Below are positions 28,754 to 37,816 of a DNA stretch of 64,000 nt, in pieces. How positions within the stretch are numbered: the first letter of the stretch is position 1; each line of letters starts with the position of its first letter. The notes under the pieces are model-generated. The model ran no database searches, was not told the origin of the DNA, and was given only the letters and a program-made list of their open reading frames with translations. The DNA lies in the NCBI RefSeq assembly GCF_017104565.1, contig NZ_JAAGPD010000043.1, forward strand, positions 1 to 64,000. The letters run 5' to 3'. The translations under genes were made by a program, and so were the position numbers. This DNA comes from Paraburkholderia sp. Tr-20389 (GTDB lineage Bacteria; Pseudomonadota; Gammaproteobacteria; Burkholderiales; Burkholderiaceae).

Positions 28754-30010
28754 TCACAGGTTCGATGCCGCCGCCATGCGCTTGCCCGACCATGCGAACG
28801 TGAGAGTCGCGAGCGCCGCCAGCGCGAGGAACGGGAAGATCGCCGCGTTGATGGCCGCCCAGCCGAAGTGCGCGAGCATCTGCCCCGCGCACAGCGAGCC
28901 GATCGCGGAGAACGCGAAGGTCGTGAACTCGCTGGTCGCCTGGGTCTTCGCGCGCTCGGATGGCCTGTACGACTGCGCGAGCAGCGTCGTGCCGCCGACG
29001 AACATCAGGTTCCAGCCGACGCCGAGGCACGCGAGCGCCGCGTAGAAATGCGGCAGGTCGGTCGAGCGCAGCGCGAGCACGCCGCACAGCGCCGACAGTA
29101 CGATGCCCGCGCCGATCACGCGCAGCACGCCGAATCGCGCGATCAGACGCGCCGAGAAAAACGACGGCGCGAACATGCCGACCAGATGCCACTGGATGAT
29201 CTGCGCGCCATCGCCGATGGAGTGTCCGCACGCGACGGCGGCGATCGGCGTCGCCGTCATCACGAACATCATCACGGCGTAGCCAAGCGCATTGTTCGCC
29301 AGCGCGGCGACGAAGATCGGCTGGCGGACGATCGCCCGCCACGGACGCGCGGGTTCGCGGTGCGCCGCGGCGTCCACGTGCGGCGCGGCATCGCGATAGA
29401 GACCGGCGACGAGCGCCATCGACAGCAGGCCGAGTCCCGTGACGAGCGCATAGGAACCAGCGAACGCGACGGGCGCCAGCCAGTCCTTGCTCCACGCCGC
29501 GAGCGCCGGCCCGAGCACGGCGGCCACGACGCCGCCTGTCAGGACCGTCGAAATCGCGCGGCTCTTGGCTTCGACGGGCACGGCATCGGCGGCGGCGAGG
29601 CGATAGTACTGCGCAAAGGCCTGAAAGACGCCGACGGTCGCGGTGCCCGCGCAGAACGCCCAGAAACTGTGATGGAAGATCGCATACACGGAAATCGCGC
29701 CGCCCGCCGCGCCGATGCCAGCGCCCAGCAGAAAGCCCGCGCGCCGGCCGATGCGCGCCATCAGGAACGACGCGAAGACGGTCGTCAGCGCGGCGGCGAC
29801 CGTAATCAGCGAAAACGGCAATGTTGCGAACGACTTGTCGTCGGCGAGCGTGTAGCCGACGAGACCCGTGAGCGTCAGATCGATCGATACCGACGACGTG
29901 TAGAGCGCCTGGCAGACAGCCAGCACCCGTGCGGCGCGGCGGCCGTCCGGGTCGGCATGACCTGGCGCGCGAGGGCGTACGGCGGGAGCGGCGGTGGAAG
30001 GTGACGGCAT
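28754..30010 (-). CDS. MFS transporter
   Basis: The 418-residue protein has about twelve hydrophobic segments in the major facilitator pattern. The loop between helices 2 and 3 reads LMARIGRRAGFLLGAGIGAA, the MFS signature. SARLIARFGVLRVIGAGI is the equivalent in the second half. It would export or import a small solute by proton coupling. The substrate is not readable. It is transcribed with the GlxA-type regulator that follows. ATG 30010 starts a polar 30-residue N-terminal tail. Confidence 0.9.
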   Translation of the reverse strand: MPSPSTAAPAVRPRAPGHADPDGRRAARVLAVCQALYTSSVSIDLTLTGLVGYTLADDKSFATLPFSLITVAAALTTVFASFLMARIGRRAGFLLGAGIGAAGGAISVYAIFHHSFWAFCAGTATVGVFQAFAQYYRLAAADAVPVEAKSRAISTVLTGGVVAAVLGPALAAWSKDWLAPVAFAGSYALVTGLGLLSMALVAGLYRDAAPHVDAAAHREPARPWRAIVRQPIFVAALANNALGYAVMMFVMTATPIAAVACGHSIGDGAQIIQWHLVGMFAPSFFSARLIARFGVLRVIGAGIVLSALCGVLALRSTDLPHFYAALACLGVGWNLMFVGGTTLLAQSYRPSERAKTQATSEFTTFAFSAIGSLCAGQMLAHFGWAAINAAIFPFLALAALATLTFAWSGKRMAAASNL

Positions 30011-30148
30011 CGGAGGCCTCGCGGCGGGGTGGCGATGTCGGCATCGTCACATCGTTCGCCTTGGCAGAAAGGCCAATGATGCATCAATTTCTGCCAGATG
30101 CGCGTACGCCGTTTCGCGCGGCGCGCATTGTGTCCGACGCGTGAGGTG

Positions 30149-30289
30149 TCAGTTGTGGAAGGAGACGCCTTCGTCGATCGTGCCGTACATCGTGATACTG
30201 CCCGACCCCGCCGACGACGGCCCCGACCCACCCTGCGCGCAGGCGCTGCACAGAATGGCGACAGTGAGCACGGCAAACAGGATTTTCAT
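30149..30289 (-). CDS. Small lipoprotein, 46 residues
   Basis: A very short gene encodes a protein that begins MKILFAVLTVAILCSACAQG. This is a signal peptide with the lipobox LCSAC, so Cys17 would be lipidated. The mature part is Gly/Ser-rich and then reads SITMYGTIDEGVSFHN to the stop at 30149-30151. I recall similar tiny lipoproteins from Burkholderia genomes, but no function. Codon use is like that of core genes. Confidence 0.72.
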   Translation of the reverse strand: MKILFAVLTVAILCSACAQGGSGPSSAGSGSITMYGTIDEGVSFHN

Positions 30290-30478
30290 GGCTGCGTGGT
30301 TCGCTAAACGAAAAAGAGCCTTTTGATTCTAGCCTGGCCGCCGATGCGGGCGCAGATTGCACGGACCGGACTGCGCACCCGAGAATGCATGCGACGCTTC
30401 ACGACAACCTGAAACATCGAATGCGCGCGGCGCTTAAAGTGGAGCTATGACCAGCGAAATCGACGACGGGAGACTCTT

Positions 30479-31192
30479 ATGGTTGCAGCGCTGCCTTCAG
30501 AACCGAATCACTTCCCCGGCTTGAGCCGCATCGGCGCGCTGCTAGCCGATCCGGGCCGCGCTGCGATGCTGTGGGCGCTGATGGACGGCACCGCGCGTCC
30601 GGCGGGCGAGCTGACGCTGATCGCGGGTCTGTCGCCGTCGGCGGCGAGCGCGCATCTTGCCCGGCTGACCGATGGCGGGCTGCTCGCACTCGAAGTGCGC
30701 GGCCGGCATCGCTATTTCCGGATCGCGTCGCCGGAAATCGCCGCGACCATCGAGGCGCTCGCGAACGTCGCCCAGGCGGCCGCCCCGCAGCAGCCCGTGC
30801 CGCGCCCGGCGCGCACCGTGCCCGTCGACATGCGCTTTGCGCGCACCTGCTATGACCACATGGCGGGCGAACTGGCCGTGCGGGTCTACGAACGGCTCGT
30901 CGACGGCGGCCTGCTGACCGTCCACGGCGATACGCTCGAAGCGACTGCCGACGGCACGGCGCTGCTCGCCGATTGGGGCATCGACGTGTCGCAGCAACGC
31001 ACGCGCCGGCGCCGCTTCGCCTGCACCTGTCCCGACTGGAGCGAGCGTCGCCCGCATCTCGGCGGCGCGCTCGGCGCGGCGCTGCTCGATTCGTGGTCAG
31101 CGCATGGATGGGTCGAACGCACCGAGCGGCCGCGAATCCTGCGTGTGACGCCCGCCGGACATCGTCATTTCGACGAATTTCTGGCTCATTGA
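30479..31192 (+). CDS. ArsR-like winged-helix transcriptional regulator
   Basis: The 237-residue protein has an N-terminal winged-helix domain of the ArsR type. The recognition region reads GELTLIAGLSPSAASAHLAR, and the wing LLALEVRGRHRYFRIASPEI. It is longer than classical ArsR repressors; the C-terminal half has several Cys (FACTCPDWSERRPHLGG) and a second winged-helix-like end. It may be a metal- or redox-sensing regulator, but this is inference. It stands alone between divergent and parallel genes. ATG 30479 has GGGAGA upstream. Confidence 0.88.
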   Translation: MVAALPSEPNHFPGLSRIGALLADPGRAAMLWALMDGTARPAGELTLIAGLSPSAASAHLARLTDGGLLALEVRGRHRYFRIASPEIAATIEALANVAQAAAPQQPVPRPARTVPVDMRFARTCYDHMAGELAVRVYERLVDGGLLTVHGDTLEATADGTALLADWGIDVSQQRTRRRRFACTCPDWSERRPHLGGALGAALLDSWSAHGWVERTERPRILRVTPAGHRHFDEFLAH

Positions 31193-31345
31193 TGAACGAT
31201 TCATCTTACAAAATCACAACGCGCAATAATTTTTGTTACAGCGCCGTCTGGATGGCTTACAAATGAGAGCGCCTTGAAACAGGGGTGGCAGGTAGAGTGA
31301 TTTCACACGGCGTCGCCTGATGCGGCGCCCGATGGAGCGACAACC

Positions 31346-33967
31346 ATGAAATCACTCACCACCGCCTACGCTCACCCTGCCGCGCGACGCGATGCCTGCC
31401 GGACCTCGCTCGTGGCGCTCGCCGTCGCCGGTACGCTGACTGCATTCGCATTGCAGCCGGCCTGGGCGCAGGAAGCGCCGCCGCCCGCCAACTACGCGCA
31501 AGGCACGCCGGATGGCGATCCGCCCGGACGCGTCGCGCGTCTGAACTACATGGCGGGCACGGTCACGACCGAACCGGCAGGCGCCTCCGACTGGTCGTAC
31601 GCGCAGGTCAACCGGCCGCTCACGACCGGCGATCAGTTGTGGAACGACCGGAACGCGCGCTCGGAACTGCACATCGGCTCGACGGCCGTGCGCATGGGCC
31701 AGCAGACCAGCCTCGACATCCTCAATCTCGACGACAACAGCGCGCAGCTGAAGGTCGCGCAAGGCACGCTGTCGACGCGCGTGCGGGCGATCGCACCCGG
31801 TTCGACGTATGAGATCGACACGCCGAACCTCGCGCTGGGCGTGAACGCGCCCGGCGACTATCGCGTCGACGTCGCGCCCGACGGCAGCAGCACGACTGTG
31901 AGCGTGCGCAGCGGCAGCGCGACCGTCTATGGCGACAACGGCCAGGTGCCAGTCGGTGCCGGACAGCAGGTCACCTTCACGGGCACGAGCCTGCAGCAGG
32001 CGGCCGCGAACGGCGCGCCCGGCCCCGACGCGTTCGATCAATGGGCCGCGAACCGCGACGCCGCCGAGGACCGCTCGGTGTCGGCGCGCTACGTGTCGCG
32101 CGAAATGCCCGGCTATCAGGATCTCGACGCGAACGGCACGTGGCGCAGCACACCGCAGTACGGCCAGGTGTGGGTGCCGAATCAGGAGCCCGAAGGCTGG
32201 GCGCCTTATCACGACGGCCACTGGGTCTGGCAGGCGCCGTGGGGCTGGACGTGGGTCGACGACGCGCCCTGGGGCTTCGCGCCGTATCACTACGGCCGCT
32301 GGGCGTACGTCGACGACTCATGGGCATGGGTGCCGGGCCAGGAGGTCGTCAGCGCGCCGCCCGTGTATGCACCGGCCCTCGTCGCGTTCGTCGGCGACGG
32401 CGGTGGCGGCAGCGACTGGAACGTGAATCTGGCCGTCGGCGGCGTCGCGGCGGCGGGACTCGCGTGGTTCGCGCTCGGTCCGGGCGAGCCGTGGCATCCG
32501 CACTGGGGCCGCGATCACGACTGGAGTCCGCGCTACTACGAGCGCGTGAACAACACGGTCATCGTCAACAACCGCGTCGATATCCATAACAACATCCACA
32601 ACACGTACATCAACTACCGCGCGCCGGGTGCGGTGACGGCGATGCCGGCAGCAGCGTTCGTCCACGGTCAGCCGACCAGTCATTTCGCCCATCGCGTCGA
32701 TCCCGCGCAATGGCACAACGCGCGCTTCAATGCGGGTGCGCCGGGCATCGCGCCCGTCCAGCAGAGCTTCGGACCGGGGATGCGCAACGCCGCTTACCGG
32801 CCGCCGGCGAACGTGATGGCGCGGCCTGTCGTCGGCACGCGCAATCCGGGCGTCCCGGCCGCGTTTCACGACCGGCTGGCGCAGAACTTCGCGCAAGGCG
32901 GTCACGGTCGCGTACCGGGTGCGGGCGAGCCGATCGTGCATACGTCCGTGCCGGCGCGCTTCCCTGGACAGACGCTCGGCGGCAATGGACCCGTCGCGAA
33001 CGTTCGCGTCGTGAACTCGCATGCGCCGGGGCAGATGGCGGGCGGTCCGGGCGCTCAACGCCCGGGCGCTCCGGCGCCGCAGATGGATGGACGCCAGCAA
33101 GGCGTGCCGGGACGCGGCTTCGTGCCGGGACAAACGGCAGGCGGGCCCGGCGGTCAGCGGCCCGGCGCCGGCGAGCCGCAGGGCAACGGCCAGCAGCAGC
33201 ACGGCATGCCGATGCAGGCAGGCAACGGCGTGCCGCGTCCGCCTCAATTCGCGGCGGGCGGCCATCCGATGAACGGCGCGCAACAACAGCCTGGACAAGC
33301 CGCAGCCGCGCAGCATCCTGAGATGGCGGCGGGTCAGCAGCACGAGCCCGCGTGGACCCAGCAGCATGCGCCGATGGCGCAGCAACGCAACCCGCAGCAG
33401 TTCGGCGCGGCACAGGCGCCCGGACAGCGCCCATCGGCTGCGCAACCGGGACAGCTTGCCCAGCAGCAGCATGAACCGATGCAGCAAAGGCCCGCGAATG
33501 CTTTTGGCGGCGGCGCCGCTCAAGCGCAGTCGCCGCATGGGCCGGATTTGCGTGGACAACAGGCGGCTGCACCGGCGCAACAGCCCCAGGCTCAACCGCA
33601 TGCGGAAATGCGGCCGCAGCCTCAAGCGTCGCAGCAGCAAGCTCGCCAGGAATTCCGTCCGCAACCGCAGCCTCAAGCTCAACCGCGCCAGGAATTCCAT
33701 CCGCAGCCCCAGCAGCCGCAACAGCAGGCTCGACAGGAATTCCATCCGCAGCCGCAACCCCAGCCGCGTCCGGAGGCTCGCCCCCAACCGCAGCAGCAGG
33801 CCCGGCAGGAGTTCCATCCACAGCCCCAGCCTCAGGCTCAACCGCGTCCGGAATCCCATCCGCCGCAACAGGCGCAACAGCCGCATCCGCAGCCACAAGC
33901 CCAACCTCAGCCGCATCAGGAACAGCGCGCGACGGGCGGCGGACACGACGAGCATCATCGCGGATAA
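31346..33967 (+). CDS. FecR/DUF6600 domain secreted protein with long Gln/Pro-rich tail
   Basis: The 873-residue protein starts with a long signal peptide ending AWAQ (about residue 41). A FecR-like beta domain follows (about 60-200, with ARLNYMAGTVTTEPAG and SELHIGSTAVRMG). Next is a Trp/Tyr-rich DUF6600 region (about 255-330, with GHWVWQAPWGWTWVDDAPWG and YGRWAYVDDSWAWVPGQ). After residue 460 the sequence becomes low-complexity: Gly/Pro/Gln, then repeated RQEFHPQPQ units to the end. It is probably periplasmic or cell-surface. No function is known. A strong terminator follows the stop. Confidence 0.88.
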   Translation: MKSLTTAYAHPAARRDACRTSLVALAVAGTLTAFALQPAWAQEAPPPANYAQGTPDGDPPGRVARLNYMAGTVTTEPAGASDWSYAQVNRPLTTGDQLWNDRNARSELHIGSTAVRMGQQTSLDILNLDDNSAQLKVAQGTLSTRVRAIAPGSTYEIDTPNLALGVNAPGDYRVDVAPDGSSTTVSVRSGSATVYGDNGQVPVGAGQQVTFTGTSLQQAAANGAPGPDAFDQWAANRDAAEDRSVSARYVSREMPGYQDLDANGTWRSTPQYGQVWVPNQEPEGWAPYHDGHWVWQAPWGWTWVDDAPWGFAPYHYGRWAYVDDSWAWVPGQEVVSAPPVYAPALVAFVGDGGGGSDWNVNLAVGGVAAAGLAWFALGPGEPWHPHWGRDHDWSPRYYERVNNTVIVNNRVDIHNNIHNTYINYRAPGAVTAMPAAAFVHGQPTSHFAHRVDPAQWHNARFNAGAPGIAPVQQSFGPGMRNAAYRPPANVMARPVVGTRNPGVPAAFHDRLAQNFAQGGHGRVPGAGEPIVHTSVPARFPGQTLGGNGPVANVRVVNSHAPGQMAGGPGAQRPGAPAPQMDGRQQGVPGRGFVPGQTAGGPGGQRPGAGEPQGNGQQQHGMPMQAGNGVPRPPQFAAGGHPMNGAQQQPGQAAAAQHPEMAAGQQHEPAWTQQHAPMAQQRNPQQFGAAQAPGQRPSAAQPGQLAQQQHEPMQQRPANAFGGGAAQAQSPHGPDLRGQQAAAPAQQPQAQPHAEMRPQPQASQQQARQEFRPQPQPQAQPRQEFHPQPQQPQQQARQEFHPQPQPQPRPEARPQPQQQARQEFHPQPQPQAQPRPESHPPQQAQQPHPQPQAQPQPHQEQRATGGGHDEHHRG

Positions 33968-33992
33968 GCCCGCACCGCCCGGCGCCACAAAT

Positions 33993-34027
33993 GAAAACGC
34001 CCACCGCGAATCGCGGTGGGCGTTTTT
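33993..34027. terminator. Bidirectional terminator
   Basis: The arms AAAACGCCCACCGCGA and TCGCGGTGGGCGTTTTT form a 16-pair stem. It lies between the DUF6600 gene and the convergent thyA remnant, and would have served as the native thyA terminator. Confidence 0.9.
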
Positions 34028-34052
34028 ACATCCGGACGACGAACGGCGGCTG

Positions 34053-34262
34053 TCAGATCGCCATCGGCGCCGTCAGCGGCTCGTGATGCCGGTAGCCGAC
34101 CAGCGAAAAATCGGACGGCTCGACCTTCTCCAGCCACTCGGGCTCGTAGACACCCGTCTTCGCGTACTCGGGCACGCGCTCCGAAATCGCGAACTGCGGG
34201 CTCTCGTATGGATCGCGGGTCAGTTGCTGCTGCAACATGTCGAGCTGGTTCTCGTAGATGTG
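34053..34262 (-). pseudogene. thyA: Thymidylate synthase 3' fragment (host thyA remnant)
   Basis: About 70 codons on the minus strand encode the C-terminal end of a thymidylate synthase. It starts at [20 protein letters not shown], which aligns with the conserved H-x-Y-x-N-H segment, and ends [19 protein letters not shown]. The catalytic Cys region and everything before it are missing. The frame stays open to 34355, but that part has no likeness to thymidylate synthase and is island sequence. The core terminator lies just beyond its stop, as expected for a native gene end. The 5' part is not found in the window; it should lie past the right end of the island. Confidence 0.82.
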
Positions 34263-34433
34263 TTTATAGAACCAAAAATAAAGTGCCACTGCCAATGGAA
34301 ACATTAGCTTCGGCCGCGAACAGCAACGCCCTTCAGCTTGTTTAAATAGAACCAAATTAATTGCTCAATTAACCACCACCTTTGTAGCATCCAAATGTGC
34401 ATGGTTATCGACAACCGAATTGGTCTTACCAAT
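34262..34433. repeat. Repeats at the left end of the island
   Basis: Two imperfect direct copies of GTTTA(AA)TAGAACCAAA lie at 34262-34276 and 34340-34356. A perfect palindrome TTAATTGCTCAATTAA lies at 34357-34372, and an inverted repeat ATTGGTCTTACCAAT at 34419-34433. They are AT-rich and sit between the thyA break and the first recombinase gene, so they are candidates for recombinase binding and the att core. Confidence 0.6.
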
Positions 34434-34493
34434 GTGGTCATGCAGTTCCAGTTTTGGCAGGAAGACGCCCCTGTCTGCGAGGGTTAACGCGAG

Positions 34494-35720
34494 ATGAACT
34501 TCGGTTTTGAAGCACGATTGATGGCTATTCGAGCCGCTGACGCTGAGTCAACGGTGTTGTCCAGTGGGGATACGATTTGCTGGTCATTTGCCGACAGTGC
34601 CTACCCCATATATAGCGTGCTCGACAGCTCTGGGGCCGTTGTCAGAACAATGCACAACTGGCTACGCCACCTACGCGAGCAGGCTGGTCTAACCTACAGC
34701 TCAAATACCATTCCACAGTACGGTCGGACGCTCTCATACCTTTGCCGCTGGATGGAAAGGAACCGACCGTTCCCGAGCATAAACGTCGACGAATACGTCA
34801 AACTGCTCAGTCGAACAGACCTCGTTCACTGGCTGAATGCCATGAAGGCGGAAGGTGCCGAGAGCCACAACACGTTGCATTCACGCGAGGCCTGTGTGAA
34901 GGAGTTCTTGGATTGGTTGACTACGATTGAGGGTGGTCGGATTCGGGATTCTGTCAACTCTCCTTGGGGCCGTGATGGGACACTCGGATACATCACGGCA
35001 ACACCAAACGCGCGTAGTCCAAAATTTATCTCCGCCGAAATCGTTATCGAGCTCTTGAGTGGCATGCATAACGAATGCGAACGATGTATGTTTCACGCGC
35101 AATACGACATGGGGCTCCGCATCGCAGAGTTGGTAGACCTCACCGTCGCTGATATTCCGGATGGTTCACTATACAACTCCGCTTTTGAGTTAATTCCCGT
35201 GAGCGTGCAACGCGGCAAAGGGCGAGCTGACCAGCGACCAGAAAAGACTACCCTAATATCCAGAGCCGTCCTTAGGCGGATACATCGCTATCACAATAGC
35301 CGCGAGTACAAGCTCGCTCCGGACTGGGACATCAATGACCCTGTCAAGCCCGCCTTTTTGACTGCCAATCAATTGAAATGGAGCGCGCGAAACGCCTCTA
35401 AGCAGTTCAAGTCGGCCTTGCGACGAGCGGGACTCAACGATGACATGTCGACGCATTGGATGCGCCACGGCACTGCTTACTCCGTATTGCGGTCCGACAT
35501 CGGAAAGGACTACCAGGACAGGATGCTACTTATTAAGGAAATGCTTGGTCATAGGAACCTAACTACCACAGAAATATACACACAGATTTCTCCTGCTTTG
35601 CTGCAACAGATTACTAAGGCCGGGAAGAAAATCAATCGGCTCTGCGAAGCCGAATTCATACGTGAAAGGACGTTCCTTGGTCCGCTGCAGCATAGTGAAA
35701 GGCGCGGCCACCGTGAATAA
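34494..35720 (+). CDS. ginA: Tyrosine recombinase, GinA-like (first of three)
   Basis: The 408-residue protein is a phage-integrase-family tyrosine recombinase. An N-terminal SAM-like core-binding region covers about residues 50-140. The catalytic domain has Arg I in YDMGLRIAELVDLTV, the His-x-x-Arg box in HWMRHGTAYSVL, and LGHRNLTTTEIYTQI with the nucleophilic Tyr. All catalytic residues are present. It is first in a run of three recombinases plus a small protein, as in ginABCD of GInt islands. Its TAA overlaps the likely GTG start of the next gene. The symbol reflects position and size; no alignment was run. Confidence 0.85.
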   Translation: MNFGFEARLMAIRAADAESTVLSSGDTICWSFADSAYPIYSVLDSSGAVVRTMHNWLRHLREQAGLTYSSNTIPQYGRTLSYLCRWMERNRPFPSINVDEYVKLLSRTDLVHWLNAMKAEGAESHNTLHSREACVKEFLDWLTTIEGGRIRDSVNSPWGRDGTLGYITATPNARSPKFISAEIVIELLSGMHNECERCMFHAQYDMGLRIAELVDLTVADIPDGSLYNSAFELIPVSVQRGKGRADQRPEKTTLISRAVLRRIHRYHNSREYKLAPDWDINDPVKPAFLTANQLKWSARNASKQFKSALRRAGLNDDMSTHWMRHGTAYSVLRSDIGKDYQDRMLLIKEMLGHRNLTTTEIYTQISPALLQQITKAGKKINRLCEAEFIRERTFLGPLQHSERRGHRE

Positions 35721-37815
35721 CGAACCAGTACGACTCGCTACTCCTCCAAAGCCAACTTTGGTCGACCCCTACGCACAGATTAAGTGGATGTTTTTCCAGT
35801 TGGAGGCCGAGTTCGAGGGAAGCAGTGCGTATCGATTCCATTATGCCTTGAACAAGTATTTGGAGTTTGTAGCCGAAACGAACGCCAACTATCCAGACCT
35901 CCTAACGAACAAGCGCTTCTACCTTTCCAAACATTGGGAGGCCGATGCCTTGTTCCGCTTTACCAAATGGCTCACAGGCCAAACTCTGAGCAGTAGAACC
36001 CGTTACGCCATCTATAAATCCGTTCGGCAGGTCATGGACATGGCGTACGCGCTACGCGTAATCGATACAGGCATTCATCATCCACTTGTATTCAAAGGAG
36101 TGTCCGAAACCAAACAACGTTCCGCGTACGCGATGCCTGAACAAGAAGTAATAAACGCGTCGGTCGCTCGATGGATAAGCTTAGGACACAGTGTCCTCTG
36201 TGGCTACATACCGACCAATTTAGGCTTCCCGTATCGCCGCAGGTACCGCTCCACTATTTCGGTCGATAACCAGCTCTTCACCTTGACTGAAGCAGCCAAT
36301 CGATTCGGCATTAGTCAGAAAAATCTGTCTGCTCGAATCCATGATGGATGGGCGTCACGACAAGCAGTCGGTCTCGACCCACCGCCGCCTCCAAAAACGA
36401 AAACCGAAATCATCGTTGAGGGAGTCTACTACCCGAGTATGAGTGCGGCCGCAGCCGCATACGGGTCAACTATTAGCGTAGTAGCTCAAAAAATCCGCAG
36501 AGGGTATAGCCCAGAACAAAGCGTGGGAATCGAACCTATCCATGTCTTAAAAGGTGATGACCTAGGGTTGCTTTGGATGTTCGAAAACGAATACGGGTGT
36601 AACGCATCGGCAATGTACGATGACTTCTGCAGTAAGCGAAGCCTCGCACAAGAGTGTCCTCGAGAGCGGCTCTTGAAGCTCTTCATGCGCTGGGGAGTCT
36701 GGCCGTTTATCGATGACCGCTTGATTATGCCGCTCGCGCTCGAACTCAGCATACTCACCGGACTCAACGTCGAATCTCTCAGGAAACTCAATGTCGACTC
36801 CTACCAAGCAGAGCACCCACTGACCGGCCAATCGGCCATAACCCATCATAAGAGACGGTCCGGTAGCCCCACCCGCCCCGAGGAGAGAGTCTTACATGTT
36901 CCTCTGCTTGACGACCCTGAGGACTTAAATCTTGATGAGCATGTTGCGAAGAAGGTCGAAGCGCTCTGGGGAATGATTGTCGCTTTAACAGCGAAAATAA
37001 GAAGGAACGCTCCCGCAGAGATAGCGAACCGGCTATTCATATTCGAAGATGTCGAGGCGTCCAAGCGGGAGAAGAGACAAGTCATCGTCGGAATCGAGCC
37101 GAAGGGAAAAGCGAGAGTCTGGAACCGGCGCTTTGTTAGAGAAGAAGGACTCCTTCGCCATTTTGGAGATGACTTTAGCTTTAATCTCGCTCGCTGTCGG
37201 CCCACGCTCGCGACAAATAAGGTCTTAGAGGGAGCAAGCCTCTTCCGCGTGCAAGCAGTTTTGGGGCATAAGAGTATTCAAACGACGGCGACCTATCTGG
37301 ACGAGCAAAATCTGAGGCCGGCGTTTAATCGAACGGTCTCTGAAGCGCTTGAGCGCATCGCTCAGCGCTCTCGCGATGCTCGTGAGATGGAACAATCGAC
37401 GCTCTCAGTGGGGCGACCGCAAACAATCACGCCAACTGCCTTCCACGAAACCCTTTCAGGATGCGGATGCTGTGACCCGTATAACCCGAGCGAAGACGTT
37501 CGTGCGATTACCCTTCACGTTGAGGGTTCCGTCTGCAAATTTTGGAATATGTGCTTGCGCTGCGACAGTGCAATCGTCACGGAGCACTCCCTGCCCAAGC
37601 TCATCCTTTACCGAAATCGTGTAGCGGCAGCGCTTATGGAGGACTCTCCTGCTATCCGGAGCAGGAAGGACCTGTATCGCGACGCGGTCACGCTTATTGA
37701 CGGTCTGCTTGCAGATGATGTCATCTTTCCGGCCCATGTCGTCGAGAATGCAAGGACTCTCGCGATTGCTATGGACGACATTTTGGTTGACCACCTGATT
37801 TATCAAGGAATTTGA
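35713..37815 (+). CDS. ginB: Large recombinase-like protein, GinB-like (second of three)
   Basis: The protein has about 700 residues if it starts at GTG 35713, which overlaps the ginA stop; GTG 35662 is an alternative. Two copies of a helix-turn-helix-like unit occur near 36,280-36,540: FTLTEAANRFGISQKNLSAR and a second with YPSMSAAAAAYGSTISVVAQ, each followed by G[WY]-x-x-x-Q-[AS]-V-G. The C-terminal recombinase domain keeps LGHKSIQTTATYLDEQ with the Tyr. The Arg I position reads TGLNVESLRKL and the His box reads LARCRPTLAT, so two usual catalytic residues look replaced. A Cys cluster (SGCGCC, CKFWNMCLRC) follows. It probably works with its neighbours rather than alone. Confidence 0.8.
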   Translation: MNNEPVRLATPPKPTLVDPYAQIKWMFFQLEAEFEGSSAYRFHYALNKYLEFVAETNANYPDLLTNKRFYLSKHWEADALFRFTKWLTGQTLSSRTRYAIYKSVRQVMDMAYALRVIDTGIHHPLVFKGVSETKQRSAYAMPEQEVINASVARWISLGHSVLCGYIPTNLGFPYRRRYRSTISVDNQLFTLTEAANRFGISQKNLSARIHDGWASRQAVGLDPPPPPKTKTEIIVEGVYYPSMSAAAAAYGSTISVVAQKIRRGYSPEQSVGIEPIHVLKGDDLGLLWMFENEYGCNASAMYDDFCSKRSLAQECPRERLLKLFMRWGVWPFIDDRLIMPLALELSILTGLNVESLRKLNVDSYQAEHPLTGQSAITHHKRRSGSPTRPEERVLHVPLLDDPEDLNLDEHVAKKVEALWGMIVALTAKIRRNAPAEIANRLFIFEDVEASKREKRQVIVGIEPKGKARVWNRRFVREEGLLRHFGDDFSFNLARCRPTLATNKVLEGASLFRVQAVLGHKSIQTTATYLDEQNLRPAFNRTVSEALERIAQRSRDAREMEQSTLSVGRPQTITPTAFHETLSGCGCCDPYNPSEDVRAITLHVEGSVCKFWNMCLRCDSAIVTEHSLPKLILYRNRVAAALMEDSPAIRSRKDLYRDAVTLIDGLLADDVIFPAHVVENARTLAIAMDDILVDHLIYQGI

Positions 37816-37816
37816 C

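Noticed and set aside
34263-34355. Extending the thyA fragment to the full open frame ending at 34355
   Set aside because: The extra residues do not resemble any thymidylate synthase and overlap the island-end repeats.
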